Counted from the stretch's first letter, positions 1-6,446 are shown. The stretch: DNA of 6,627 bases from Actinomycetota bacterium (GCA_003140115.1 PLIQ01000116.1:1876-8502), one strand, 5' to 3'. Translations and numbers: made by a program. Notes: generated by a model from the sequence alone, not told the origin.

Positions 1-69
1 ACTCGGATCAGGGACGGCATGCAGAAACTGCGCGCCGCTTATCTCCCGGAGAATGTGGACGATGAGTGA
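1..69 (+). CDS. ECF-type RNA polymerase sigma factor, C-terminal end (partial)
   Basis: The frame from base 1 gives 22 residues, beginning TRIRDGMQKLR, then a TGA stop at 67-69. A TRIRDG-x-x-KLR stretch is typical of the end of sigma region 4 in ECF sigma factors, just after the helix-turn-helix that reads the -35 element. The 5' part lies outside the window, so length, region 2 and ECF group cannot be judged. The stop overlaps the start of a zinc-finger anti-sigma factor by 8 bases, which is the usual arrangement of a sigma gene with its cognate anti-sigma and independently supports the call. The tail after the helix is acidic (ENVDDE). The alternative, a LuxR-type or other helix-turn-helix C-terminus, is less likely given the neighbour. 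Confidence 0.82.
   Translation, partial: TRIRDGMQKLRAAYLPENVDDE
48..51 (+). promoter_or_regulatory. Ribosome binding site deciding the anti-sigma start
   Basis: GGAG lies inside the last codons of the sigma factor gene, 10 bases before ATG 62. It sits almost against the alternative ATG at 53, which it therefore cannot serve. This favours the start at 62. Confidence 0.5.
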
Positions 70-853
70 GGTGAACGAGATGGGCTGCGCCGAGTTCGCC
101 GACGCCGCCGCCGAGCTGGCGCTCGGCGTCCTGACCGGACGCGAGCGCGCGCGGGCGCTCGCGCACCTGGACCGGTGCGAGGAGTGCCGCGAGAACGTCC
201 GCCAGCTGACAGTGACGGGCGAGGAACTGGTGGGGCTGCTGCCGGCCATCGAGCCGCCGGCCGGCTTCGAGTCTCGGGTGATGGAACGGCTTGGCCTGGG
301 CATCCCGGGCCTGGTCTCAGCTCCGGCTCCGGCTCCGGCCCTGGCCCCGGCTCCGGCCCGGGCCCGGCGGCTCGGTCCGGCGCGCCGGTTCGGGCTGAAA
401 CTGGCCGACTGGACCGGCGGCGGCGGCGGAACGGGCCGGGGCGGGGTGAGCCGCCCGCGCCGGATGCTGGCCGCCGCGGCGGTCGCGGCGGGGGTCGTCG
501 TGGCCGGCCTGGGCGGCTGGGGCCTGCACGCCGCCACCTCGTCCCCGGCTACGTCGCCGCTCAGCTCCGCCGCGCTGGTGACCGCCAGCCACCAGACGGC
601 GGGCCAGGTCTACTTCTACGACTCCGGTTCCCCGTGGCTGTACATGTCGGTGAACATCGGCTCGCGCAGCGGCACAGTGATCTGCCAGGTGGAGGGCCCG
701 GACGGGCATGTCACCACGGTGGGGTCGTTCCAGCTGACCGACGGCTACGGCTACTGGGGCAGCCCCGCCCCGGCCACCGACGGCCCGCTCACCGGCGCCC
801 GGCTGGTCACCACCACCGGCACGGTCCTGGCCACCGCCACCTTCGCCGCGTAA
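62..853 (+). CDS. Membrane-anchored zinc-finger anti-sigma factor
   Basis: A 263-residue protein predicted to hold the sigma factor encoded just upstream at the inner face of the membrane. The N-terminus has a ZAS-type zinc motif, Cys9-x25-His35-x3-Cys39-x2-Cys42 (HLDRCEEC), with Cys in place of the usual first His. An Ala-Pro linker (about 87-98) and a Gly-rich stretch precede one membrane segment (about 135-159, after RPRR), giving an N-in topology. The outer domain (about 165-263) has the motifs VYFYDSGSPWLYMSV and GYGYWGSPAP. It is not recognisably the usual RskA C-terminal domain; I do not know its ligand. ATG 62 is preferred over the in-frame ATG 53 because GGAG at 48-51 is 10 bases from 62 but only 1 from 53. 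The overlap with the sigma stop implies translational coupling. The anti-sigma role is confident; sigma partnership is inferred from position. Confidence 0.88.
   Translation: MSEVNEMGCAEFADAAAELALGVLTGRERARALAHLDRCEECRENVRQLTVTGEELVGLLPAIEPPAGFESRVMERLGLGIPGLVSAPAPAPALAPAPARARRLGPARRFGLKLADWTGGGGGTGRGGVSRPRRMLAAAAVAAGVVVAGLGGWGLHAATSSPATSPLSSAALVTASHQTAGQVYFYDSGSPWLYMSVNIGSRSGTVICQVEGPDGHVTTVGSFQLTDGYGYWGSPAPATDGPLTGARLVTTTGTVLATATFAA
320..358 (+). repeat. Hexanucleotide GCTCCG-type repeat encoding an Ala-Pro linker
   Basis: Three perfect GCTCCG units are followed by degenerate copies (GCCCTG, GCCCCG, GCTCCG). In frame they encode alternating Ala and Pro in the linker between the zinc-finger domain and the membrane segment of the anti-sigma factor. 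Because the unit is six bases, gain or loss of copies would keep the frame and only alter linker length. Confidence 0.75.
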
Positions 854-868
854 CCGGGGCCAACCCGG
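854..868 (+). terminator. Short GC hairpin directly after the anti-sigma stop; weak terminator candidate
   Basis: CCGGG-GCCAA-CCCGG forms a perfect 5-bp stem with a 5-base loop beginning on the base after the TAA stop. No T-tract follows, so it does not meet the classical intrinsic terminator pattern. Its position between two unrelated transcription units suits a weak or Rho-assisted end, or an mRNA 3' end-stabilising hairpin. A stem this short can arise by chance in GC-rich DNA. Confidence 0.3.
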
Positions 869-1200
869 AATCGGCCACGCCTGAGAGCTCGTAACGCGAC
901 TGCCCGGAGCTGCGAGGCGGGGTGGGCCAGTTCGCGCAGCGGTCAATAGCCGCCCCGAGGCCTGCTGTCCCCTAGCCTACGCCCAGCCGCCCCGCCATCC
1001 CTGCTCGCCAGCCCCAGCCGCCCCATTAACGCGGAGCATCCGGCTTCCGTGGAGGATCCGGGCAGCTGGAGTTGCCTAAAGTCTCCGCTTAAGCCAGATC
1101 ATCCGCATTAATGGAACTGGCGAGCTAACTGGTGAAGGAGGGGCGACGGGGCTAGTGCGGGCCGAGGGCCACAGGCTGGGCCGTCGGCGGCACTTACTAC
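869..1200. other. Intergenic region without a credible gene
   Basis: No open frame here has the codon-position bias of the neighbouring genes. I see a 12-base direct repeat CCCAGCCGCCCC at 982-993 and 1013-1024. A locally less GC-rich patch lies around 1070-1130 (CTTAAG, CATTAATGG). A purine-rich AAGGAGGGG at 1135-1143 resembles a Shine-Dalgarno sequence but has no suitable start codon at normal spacing. A 6-bp inverted repeat, CGACGG at 1144-1149 and CCGTCG at 1181-1186, has a 31-base loop. No tRNA or recognisable riboswitch was seen. A small RNA or a longer leader of the downstream operon cannot be excluded. Confidence 0.6.
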
Positions 1201-1229
1201 TTGCCGTGGGTATACTCTCAATGTATATT
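1201..1229 (+). promoter_or_regulatory. Candidate leaderless promoter of the PadR-ABC operon
   Basis: TTGCCG at 1201-1206 (-35, matching TTG and C of TTGACA) and TATATT at 1224-1229 (-10, fits TANNNT) are separated by exactly 17 bases. The -10 ends 7 bases before the PadR ATG at 1237, so transcription would begin at or next to the start codon. No Shine-Dalgarno-like sequence lies in front of this ATG. Leaderless mRNAs with this geometry are common in actinobacteria. A second -10-like TATACT at 1211-1216 would give a leader of roughly 14 bases but lacks a clear -35. Confidence 0.55.
1210..1228. promoter_or_regulatory. Putative PadR operator (TATAC-N7-GTATA inverted repeat)
   Basis: TATAC at 1211-1215 and GTATA at 1223-1227 form a perfect inverted repeat with a 7-base spacer. 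The same stretch can be read as two tandem 13-base units, starting GTATACTCTC (1210) and GTATATTCTC (1223). The repeat covers both -10 candidates, so a bound dimer would block the promoter. PadR-family repressors commonly bind AT-rich inverted repeats at their own promoters. That this PadR binds here is inferred from position. Confidence 0.55.
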
Positions 1230-1236
1230 CTCGGGT

Positions 1237-1761
1237 ATGAGTGTTCCGCTGACATTGCTTGGCTTGCTGGAGCGGGAGCCGAGCCACGGCTACGACCTCA
1301 AGCGCGACTACGACACCTGGTTCGGCCGCGGCAAGCCGCTGCCATACGGCCAGGTCTACGCGACCTTGTCCCGGCTGGCCCGCGACGGCAAGGCGATCGC
1401 CGGGCCGGCCGAGCACGGCGAGGGGCCGGACCGCAAGCGTTACGCGATCACCGAGGCCGGTATCGCCGACGTCGAGCACTGGCTGTCCGAGCCGGCCCCG
1501 CCCGAGCCGCACCTGCAGACGGTGCTGTTCGCCAAGGTCGTGCTGGCCCTGATGCTGGACCGCCCGGCCGACCGCTACCTGGACACCCAGCGCGCGGCGC
1601 ACCTGCAGCGCATGCGCGAGCTCACCGCCCTGAAGGAGCGAGGAGATCTGATGGACATCCTGCTGGCCGATCACGGCCTCTATCACCTGGAGGCGGACCT
1701 CCGGTGGATGGATCACACCGCGGCCCGGCTGGACATGCTCGCCCAGGAGGTGCACCAGTGA
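1237..1761 (+). CDS. PadR-family transcriptional repressor
   Basis: A 174-residue protein of typical PadR length (about 170-190 residues for the longer type with a C-terminal helical domain). The N-terminal winged helix is clear: SVPLTLLGLLEREPSHGYDL (2-21) is the classic opening, with PLPYGQVYATLSRLARDGK (34-52) as recognition helix region and the wing at about 53-71 ending KRYAIT. The C-terminal part (about 105-174) is charged and helical (LQRMRELTALKERGD and onward), matching the PadR dimerisation domain. ATG 1237 is preferred over TTG 1201 because the protein then begins at the conserved S-x-P-L-T-L-L-G motif and the -10 element would otherwise be inside the gene. It is first in an operon with an ABC exporter, so it probably represses the operon until an inducer, perhaps the exported compound, binds. 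Inducer unknown. Confidence 0.93.
   Translation: MSVPLTLLGLLEREPSHGYDLKRDYDTWFGRGKPLPYGQVYATLSRLARDGKAIAGPAEHGEGPDRKRYAITEAGIADVEHWLSEPAPPEPHLQTVLFAKVVLALMLDRPADRYLDTQRAAHLQRMRELTALKERGDLMDILLADHGLYHLEADLRWMDHTAARLDMLAQEVHQ
1745..1750 (+). promoter_or_regulatory. Strong ribosome binding site fixing the ATPase GTG start
   Basis: A perfect AGGAGG lies within the last PadR codons, 7 bases upstream of GTG 1758. It is much too far upstream of the next in-frame ATG (1770) to be the best fit there, so it selects GTG. It is the strongest Shine-Dalgarno in the operon and should boost transporter synthesis relative to the repressor, whose own start has none. Confidence 0.75.
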
Positions 1762-2480
1762 GCGGGGGAATGATCATCGGTGCGCGCGATGTGGTCAAGT
1801 CGTTCGGCCAGACGCCTGCGCTGCGCGGCGCCTCGCTCGAGGTCCAGCAGGGCGAGATCGTCGCGGTGATGGGGCCGAGCGGGTCGGGTAAGTCGACGCT
1901 GCTGCACTGCCTGGCCGGCATTCTCACCCCGGACGAGGGCGAGGTCTGGTTCGCCGGCCAGCGGCTGGACACCCTGACCGAGACCCAGCGCAGCGAGGTG
2001 CGCCGGGACAAGTTCGGGTTCGTGTTCCAGTCCGGCCAGCTCGTCCCGGAGCTGACCGCCGAGGAGAACGTCGCCCTGCCGCTGCTGCTCGGCGGTACCC
2101 GCCGGGCCGCCGCGCTGGCGCAAGCCAGGGACTGGTTCGGCCGGATCGGCCTGGACGGGCTGGGGAACCGGCGATCCGGGGAACTGTCTGGCGGCCAGGC
2201 GCAGCGGGTCGCGCTGGCCCGGGGCATGGTCAACGGGCCGCAGGTGCTGTTCGCCGACGAGCCGACCGGCTCACTGGACTCGGTGTCGGGCGAGCTGGTG
2301 ATGAGCCTGATGACCCGGGCGGCCCGCGAGCAGAACACCACGGTGATCCTGGTCACCCACGACGCGCGGGTCGCCGCCTACGCCGACCGCGAGGTCATCG
2401 TCCGCGACGGCACGGTCAGCTCGCTCACCGGCGCGGCCCCGTCCGCCGGGGCAGCCCCGTCCTCCCGGGCGGCACGGTGA
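1758..2480 (+). CDS. ABC transporter ATP-binding protein, MacB/LolD-like
   Basis: A 240-residue nucleotide-binding subunit that powers the FtsX-type permease encoded next. All motifs are intact: Walker A GPSGSGKST (39-47), Q-loop Gln91 (FVFQSGQLVPEL), signature LSGGQ (143-147), Walker B VLFADEP (163-169) with catalytic Glu168, D-loop SLD, and switch His201 (VTHD). The PTGSLD stretch and overall length match the MacB/LolD/FtsE group that works with FtsX-like permeases. The tail (about 222-240) is Ala/Ser/Pro-rich and likely disordered. GTG 1758 overlaps the PadR stop as GTGA and has an AGGAGG 7 bases upstream. Its stop overlaps the permease start in the same way. The frame stays open upstream to 1155, but that part is a shadow of padR. 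Substrate not predictable. Confidence 0.95.
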   Translation: MSGGMIIGARDVVKSFGQTPALRGASLEVQQGEIVAVMGPSGSGKSTLLHCLAGILTPDEGEVWFAGQRLDTLTETQRSEVRRDKFGFVFQSGQLVPELTAEENVALPLLLGGTRRAAALAQARDWFGRIGLDGLGNRRSGELSGGQAQRVALARGMVNGPQVLFADEPTGSLDSVSGELVMSLMTRAAREQNTTVILVTHDARVAAYADREVIVRDGTVSSLTGAAPSAGAAPSSRAAR

Positions 2481-4771
2481 TCCGCCTCGGCCTGCGGCTG
2501 GCGGTCAGCGGCGGCCGAGAGGCCCTCGTCCGCCTGGTCATCGTGGCCATCGCGGTCGGGCTCGGCGTCGGCCTGCTGCTGGCCGCCGTCGCGGCCGTCA
2601 ACGCCGTCAACGCGCAGAACGACCGGTACGCCTGGCTGAACACAGGCAACAGCAACACATTGGGGGTCCAGGTCCATCGCCAGCTACGGCCTGGCCAGGA
2701 AGTCGCGGGAGTTGCTCGAGCACCGTTGTGGTTGCTGTTCACCACCGACGAATTCGACGGGCAGACCATTTACCGGACCGACGTCGCCGCCACCGGCCCT
2801 TCCTCATCGGTGCCGCCGGGGATCCCGCGCGACCCCGGGGCCGGCCAGTACTACATCTCCCCCGCGCTCAGCGCGCTGCTGCACGCTGCCCCGGCGGCCG
2901 AGCTGGCCGACCGTTACCCCGGCCACCAGGCGGGGCTCATCGGCCAAGCGGGCCTGCCGTCCCCCGACTCGCTGGTCATCGTCGTCGGCCGTTCCGCCGC
3001 GCAGATGGCGCACCTGCCCGGCGCCGCGAAGGTGACCAGCTTCAACACCACTCCGCCCGGCAGCAACGCCGGAGTGAACCAGGGCTCCGGCCTCGGCGCG
3101 AAAGGCCTCGATCTTGTCCTGTCGGTGGTCGCGCTGGCGCTGCTGCTGCCCGTGCTGATCTTCATCGGCACCGCCACCCGCCTGTCCGCGGCCCGCCGGG
3201 AGCAGCGGTTCGCCGCGATGCGCCTGGTCGGCGCGACCCCGAGGCAGATCTCGCTGATCGCGGCCGTGGAGTCCACGGTGGCCACGGCGGCTGGCGTGGC
3301 CATCGGTTTCGGCCTGTTCTTCGTGCTACGGGTGCCGCTGGCGGCCATCTCGTTCACCGGCCAGCGGTTCTTCCCTGCCGAGCTGTCGCTCAGCCTGCCC
3401 GACATCCTTGCGGTCGCGGTCGGCGTGCCGGCGGCCGCCGCCGCCGTGGCCCGGCTGGCGCTGCGGCGGGTGAACATCTCGCCGCTCGGCGTCACCCGTC
3501 GGGTGACCCCGGCGCCGCCGCGGGTCTGGCGGGTCCTCCCGCTGCTGGCCGGACTGGCCGACCTCGGGTTCTTCGCCGTGCACGGCGAGCCGGCGAGCAA
3601 TTCCGGGCAGGTCTTGTCGTTCACGACCGGCTTCGCGCTGATCATCATCGGCCTGGTCATCGCGGGACCCTGGCTGACGATGGCGGGGGCCCGGGTCATG
3701 GCCCGGCAGGCCAGCCGCCCCGGCGCACTGATCGCTGCCCGGCGGCTGGCCGATGACCCGCGGGCCGCGTTCCGGGCGGTCAGCGGCCTGGTCCTGGCGC
3801 TGTTCATCTTCACCGTGGCCGCCGTGCTCATCGCTACCCAGGACACCAAGCCGCACTTTTCGTTGGACGGCGCGGCGGCCAACAACACCCTCGTCGACCA
3901 GTTCTCGAACCTCAACGTGATCGGCACCGGCACCCAAGTAGCGGTGGGATCCGCGCCGCCTCCGCCTGCGGCGGCGCTGACCCGGCTGCGGCAGATCTCC
4001 GGCGTCCAGGGCATCCTCGAGGTCAGGGCTGACCCCGGGCTGCAGGTCCAGGGCATCCCGGCCGGGGTGGCTTCGTGCGCCCAGCTCGCGAGCGTTCCTG
4101 GCCTCGGCCGCTGCCCCGCGGGGGCGGCAGCGGCGAAGGTCCCCTCCTCCCTCACCAATACCGGCGGCAACCTGGCGGGGGTTACCTGGCCGGCCGCGGC
4201 TATCCCCGCCGGGCGGCTGGACAGCCTCCCGCTAGGCAGCCTGGACGTGTCGACGAACGGGTCGCAGCCCGCGATCGAGCAGGCCAGGACGGTACTGGAG
4301 AACGCCTACCCGACTGGCACCGGCTTGCCACCACCGCAAACCATTGGCGAGTACACCGCGAACAGCAACACGGCGCGCAATGCCTACCAGCAGCTCGCCG
4401 ACGTGGTCATCCTGACCAGCTTGACCGTGGCCGGCTGCACCCTGGCGGTGAGCGTGGCGGGCGGGCTGGCCGACCGCAAGCGCCCGTTCAGCCTGCTGCG
4501 GCTCACCGGAGCCCGGCTCGGCATGCTACGCCGCGTCATCGTCCTGGAGAGTGCGGTGCCGCTGCTCGCGGTCGCGGTGATCGCGATCGGCACCGGGTTC
4601 GGCGCCTCGGCGTTGTACGCGACCACGGAGATGCACCTGGCCCTGGTGGTGCCGGGCGCCGCGTACTTCGTCCTGACCGCGGCCGGGATCGTGCTGGCGC
4701 TCGGCCTGATCGCGGCCACGTTCCCGCTGCTGCGGCGCATCACCGGCCCGGAGACGGCCAGAAGCGAGTGA
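2477..4771 (+). CDS. FtsX/MacB-type ABC transporter permease with two extracytoplasmic domains
   Basis: A 764-residue membrane protein. Predicted order: TM1 (about 20-44), first outer domain (about 45-212), TM2-4 (about 213-330), TM5-6 (about 353-404), TM7 (about 436-456), second outer domain (about 457-640), TM8-10 (about 642-755). This is a duplicated FtsX unit joined by two extra helices, so one chain could supply both halves of the transporter. Each half has the conserved cytoplasmic signature after its TM: REQRFAAMRLVGATPRQ (242-257) and DRKRPFSLLRLTGAR (666-680). The second outer domain holds two cysteines, 534 and 546, that could form a disulfide. GTG 2477 overlaps the ATPase stop, implying translational coupling; no strong Shine-Dalgarno of its own is seen. 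Such pumps export lipids, peptides or drugs, or transmit envelope stress. The substrate here is unknown. Confidence 0.93.
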   Translation: MIRLGLRLAVSGGREALVRLVIVAIAVGLGVGLLLAAVAAVNAVNAQNDRYAWLNTGNSNTLGVQVHRQLRPGQEVAGVARAPLWLLFTTDEFDGQTIYRTDVAATGPSSSVPPGIPRDPGAGQYYISPALSALLHAAPAAELADRYPGHQAGLIGQAGLPSPDSLVIVVGRSAAQMAHLPGAAKVTSFNTTPPGSNAGVNQGSGLGAKGLDLVLSVVALALLLPVLIFIGTATRLSAARREQRFAAMRLVGATPRQISLIAAVESTVATAAGVAIGFGLFFVLRVPLAAISFTGQRFFPAELSLSLPDILAVAVGVPAAAAAVARLALRRVNISPLGVTRRVTPAPPRVWRVLPLLAGLADLGFFAVHGEPASNSGQVLSFTTGFALIIIGLVIAGPWLTMAGARVMARQASRPGALIAARRLADDPRAAFRAVSGLVLALFIFTVAAVLIATQDTKPHFSLDGAAANNTLVDQFSNLNVIGTGTQVAVGSAPPPPAAALTRLRQISGVQGILEVRADPGLQVQGIPAGVASCAQLASVPGLGRCPAGAAAAKVPSSLTNTGGNLAGVTWPAAAIPAGRLDSLPLGSLDVSTNGSQPAIEQARTVLENAYPTGTGLPPPQTIGEYTANSNTARNAYQQLADVVILTSLTVAGCTLAVSVAGGLADRKRPFSLLRLTGARLGMLRRVIVLESAVPLLAVAVIAIGTGFGASALYATTEMHLALVVPGAAYFVLTAAGIVLALGLIAATFPLLRRITGPETARSE

Positions 4772-4788
4772 GTGACCTGGCGTGCCGG

Positions 4789-6399
4789 TTAGAGCATCGC
4801 CTTCTGGGGTTGGGTGCGGACGACGATCACGGTGGGGGTGTCGGCGCTCAGGGCCGCCTTGAACTCCTGCTCGAGCTCGTCGGTGGTCGCGACGTCGACG
4901 GCTTGGCAGCCCCAGCCGCGGGCCAGGGCGGCGATGCCGAGCCCGGGCAGGTCCAGGCCGGGAACGCCCGGGGTCTCCTCCAGCACCGCGAACGACTTGA
5001 GGATGGAGTACTCGTCGTTGCGCATCACGACGTACACGACCGGCAGCTGGTGCTGAGCGGCGGTCCAGAGGGCCTGCACGGAGTACTGGGACGAGCCGTC
5101 GCCGATCAGGCCGATGACCGGGCGGGTGACGCCCCGGTCCCGGTCCGCCAGCGCGACGCCGACCGCGGCCGGGACGCCCCAGCCGATGCCGCCGCTGGCC
5201 GTCGCGAAGAACGACCCGGTCCGGACGGTCGGGAGCCACTCGATCTGCTGGGCCATGGTGGAGGTCGATTCGTTGACGATGACCGAATCCGGCGGCCTGA
5301 CCCGGCTCAGCACGGCGTAGACCTCGGGCGGGGTGAGCGGGCTGCTCGGCACCTGCGGCAGCACGCGCGGCCGCGCCATCGGCTCCGGGGCGGTCCGGGC
5401 CGAGCCCTCCGCGACCAGGTCCAGGAGCAGGTCGATCGCGATCTTGGGGTCGCCCAGCAGGCTGTCGCCGACCCGCGCGGCCCCGGCGACCTCGGGGCTG
5501 GCGGTGATCTGCAGCAGTTCGGTGCCGGCCGGAAGAAGGTCGCCGGGAATGTAGGGGTAGTAGCGGAACACCTCCGCGCCGATCACCACGGCCAGGTCGT
5601 GCCCGGCCAGCCGGTCGCCGATCGTCTTCACCGACATGCCAAGCGGCCCGCGGAACAACGGGTGGTCCTCGGGGAACGAGGCCCGGTCCAGTAGCGGGGC
5701 CCCGTAGACGGCGGCGCGCAGCTTCTCGGCCAGGGCGACGGCCGCGTCCCACCCGCCGGCGCGGTCCACGTCGGGGCCGAAGACCAGCGCGGGACGGCGG
5801 CTGGCGGAGATGCGGTCGGCGAACAGCGCCAAGCGCTCGGCGTCCGGGGCCACCCTGGTGCTCACCGTGCGAACGCGCGCCGGGCCGGCCAGCGGCTGGT
5901 TCCAGTCGTCCAGCGGGATCGACAGGAAGACCGGTCCCGCGGGCGGCTGCAGCGCCATCGCGTAGGCGCGCATGAACGCCTCCGGCACGTCCTGCGCCCG
6001 GTACGGCTCATAGGACCACTTCACCCACGGCTTGGGCATCGTGGTGGCCTCGCGGTTGCCCAGGTACGGCTCGCCGATCATCAGCTCCCGGTGCTGCTGG
6101 CCCGAGGTGACGATCAGCGGGGTGTTGCCGTGGTAGGCCGCGACCAGGTTCCCCATGGCGTTGCCCACCCCCGCCGAGGAGTGCAGGTTGACCAGGGCCG
6201 GGCGCCGGGTGACCTGAGCGAACGCGTCGGCCATCGCGATCGCGGAGGCCTCCTGCAGCGCCAGTACGTAGCGGAAATCGTCGGGGAATTCCTGCAGGAA
6301 CGTCTCCTCGGTCGAACCGGGATTACCGAAGACGGTGGTCAGTCCGAGGGATCGCAGCAGATCGTAGGTCACGCTTCGGACGGTGGAGTTCTCGGCCAT
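4789..6399 (-). CDS. mdlC: Thiamine-diphosphate enzyme, benzoylformate decarboxylase family
   Basis: A 536-residue cytoplasmic enzyme, close to the 528 of Pseudomonas putida MdlC, which decarboxylates benzoylformate to benzaldehyde in mandelate breakdown. Comparison from memory: FGNPGSTEE holds Ser29 (MdlC Ser26), LALQEAS holds the cofactor-activating Glu50 (Glu47), NLHSSAG holds His73 (His70), and the cofactor/Mg motif is GDGS at 433-436 with Asn461. KWSYEP and PVFLSIPLDDW are also family hallmarks. Differences: MdlC His281 is Tyr281 (VFRYYPYIPG), and Ala460 is Ile466, while Phe464 is kept as Phe470. ATG 6399 is chosen because MAENSTVRSVTYDLL lines up with the MdlC N-terminus. GTG 6447 and ATG 6435 are possible but add unmatched residues, and no candidate has a good Shine-Dalgarno. 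It converges on the permease with a 17-base gap. No other mandelate-pathway gene is visible, so the true 2-oxo-acid substrate is uncertain. Confidence 0.85.
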   Translation of the reverse strand: MAENSTVRSVTYDLLRSLGLTTVFGNPGSTEETFLQEFPDDFRYVLALQEASAIAMADAFAQVTRRPALVNLHSSAGVGNAMGNLVAAYHGNTPLIVTSGQQHRELMIGEPYLGNREATTMPKPWVKWSYEPYRAQDVPEAFMRAYAMALQPPAGPVFLSIPLDDWNQPLAGPARVRTVSTRVAPDAERLALFADRISASRRPALVFGPDVDRAGGWDAAVALAEKLRAAVYGAPLLDRASFPEDHPLFRGPLGMSVKTIGDRLAGHDLAVVIGAEVFRYYPYIPGDLLPAGTELLQITASPEVAGAARVGDSLLGDPKIAIDLLLDLVAEGSARTAPEPMARPRVLPQVPSSPLTPPEVYAVLSRVRPPDSVIVNESTSTMAQQIEWLPTVRTGSFFATASGGIGWGVPAAVGVALADRDRGVTRPVIGLIGDGSSQYSVQALWTAAQHQLPVVYVVMRNDEYSILKSFAVLEETPGVPGLDLPGLGIAALARGWGCQAVDVATTDELEQEFKAALSADTPTVIVVRTQPQKAML

Positions 6400-6433
6400 G
6401 CGTTTTACTGTCTCAGCGGCCGGCCGGCCGGGC

Positions 6434-6439
6434 ATCGTA
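6434..6439 (-). promoter_or_regulatory. Possible -10 element for the decarboxylase gene
   Basis: On the minus strand TACGAT fits TANNNT and would give a leader of roughly 28 bases to ATG 6399. No convincing -35 is found at 16-18 bases. The inverted repeat at 6447-6471 would lie over the -35 position. If real, it excludes the upstream starts at 6435 and 6447. Confidence 0.25.
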
Positions 6440-6446
6440 CCGGGCA

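Noticed and set aside
1155..1757. A 201-residue in-frame N-terminal extension of the ABC ATPase, with a hydrophobic start and AAGGAGGGG upstream.
   Set aside because: It overlaps padR in another frame, its composition is Arg/Pro/Ala-rich as expected of a GC-rich shadow, the Shine-Dalgarno is 11-13 bases from the GTG, and a perfect AGGAGG marks the true start at 1758.
2436..2452. A 6-bp GC stem (GCCCCG-TCCGC-CGGGGC) near the ATPase-permease junction.
   Set aside because: It lies inside coding sequence for an Ala/Pro-rich tail where such pairings arise by chance, and there is no T-tract. The GTGA overlap explains the junction.
2914..4170. A minus-strand open frame of 418 codons opposite the permease.
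   Set aside because: It is the antisense of a conserved membrane protein, and its Arg/Ala/Thr/Ser-rich product has no family features.
4075..5694. A long plus-strand open frame of about 540 codons across the permease end and the decarboxylase gene.
   Set aside because: Its product is low-complexity Arg/Gly/Ala/Pro-rich with no domain. It is antisense to a clearly conserved enzyme and out of frame with the permease.
4526..5752. A minus-strand open frame of about 400 codons within the decarboxylase gene.
   Set aside because: It is a shifted frame of the decarboxylase with Arg/Gly/Pro-rich sequence and no recognisable motif.
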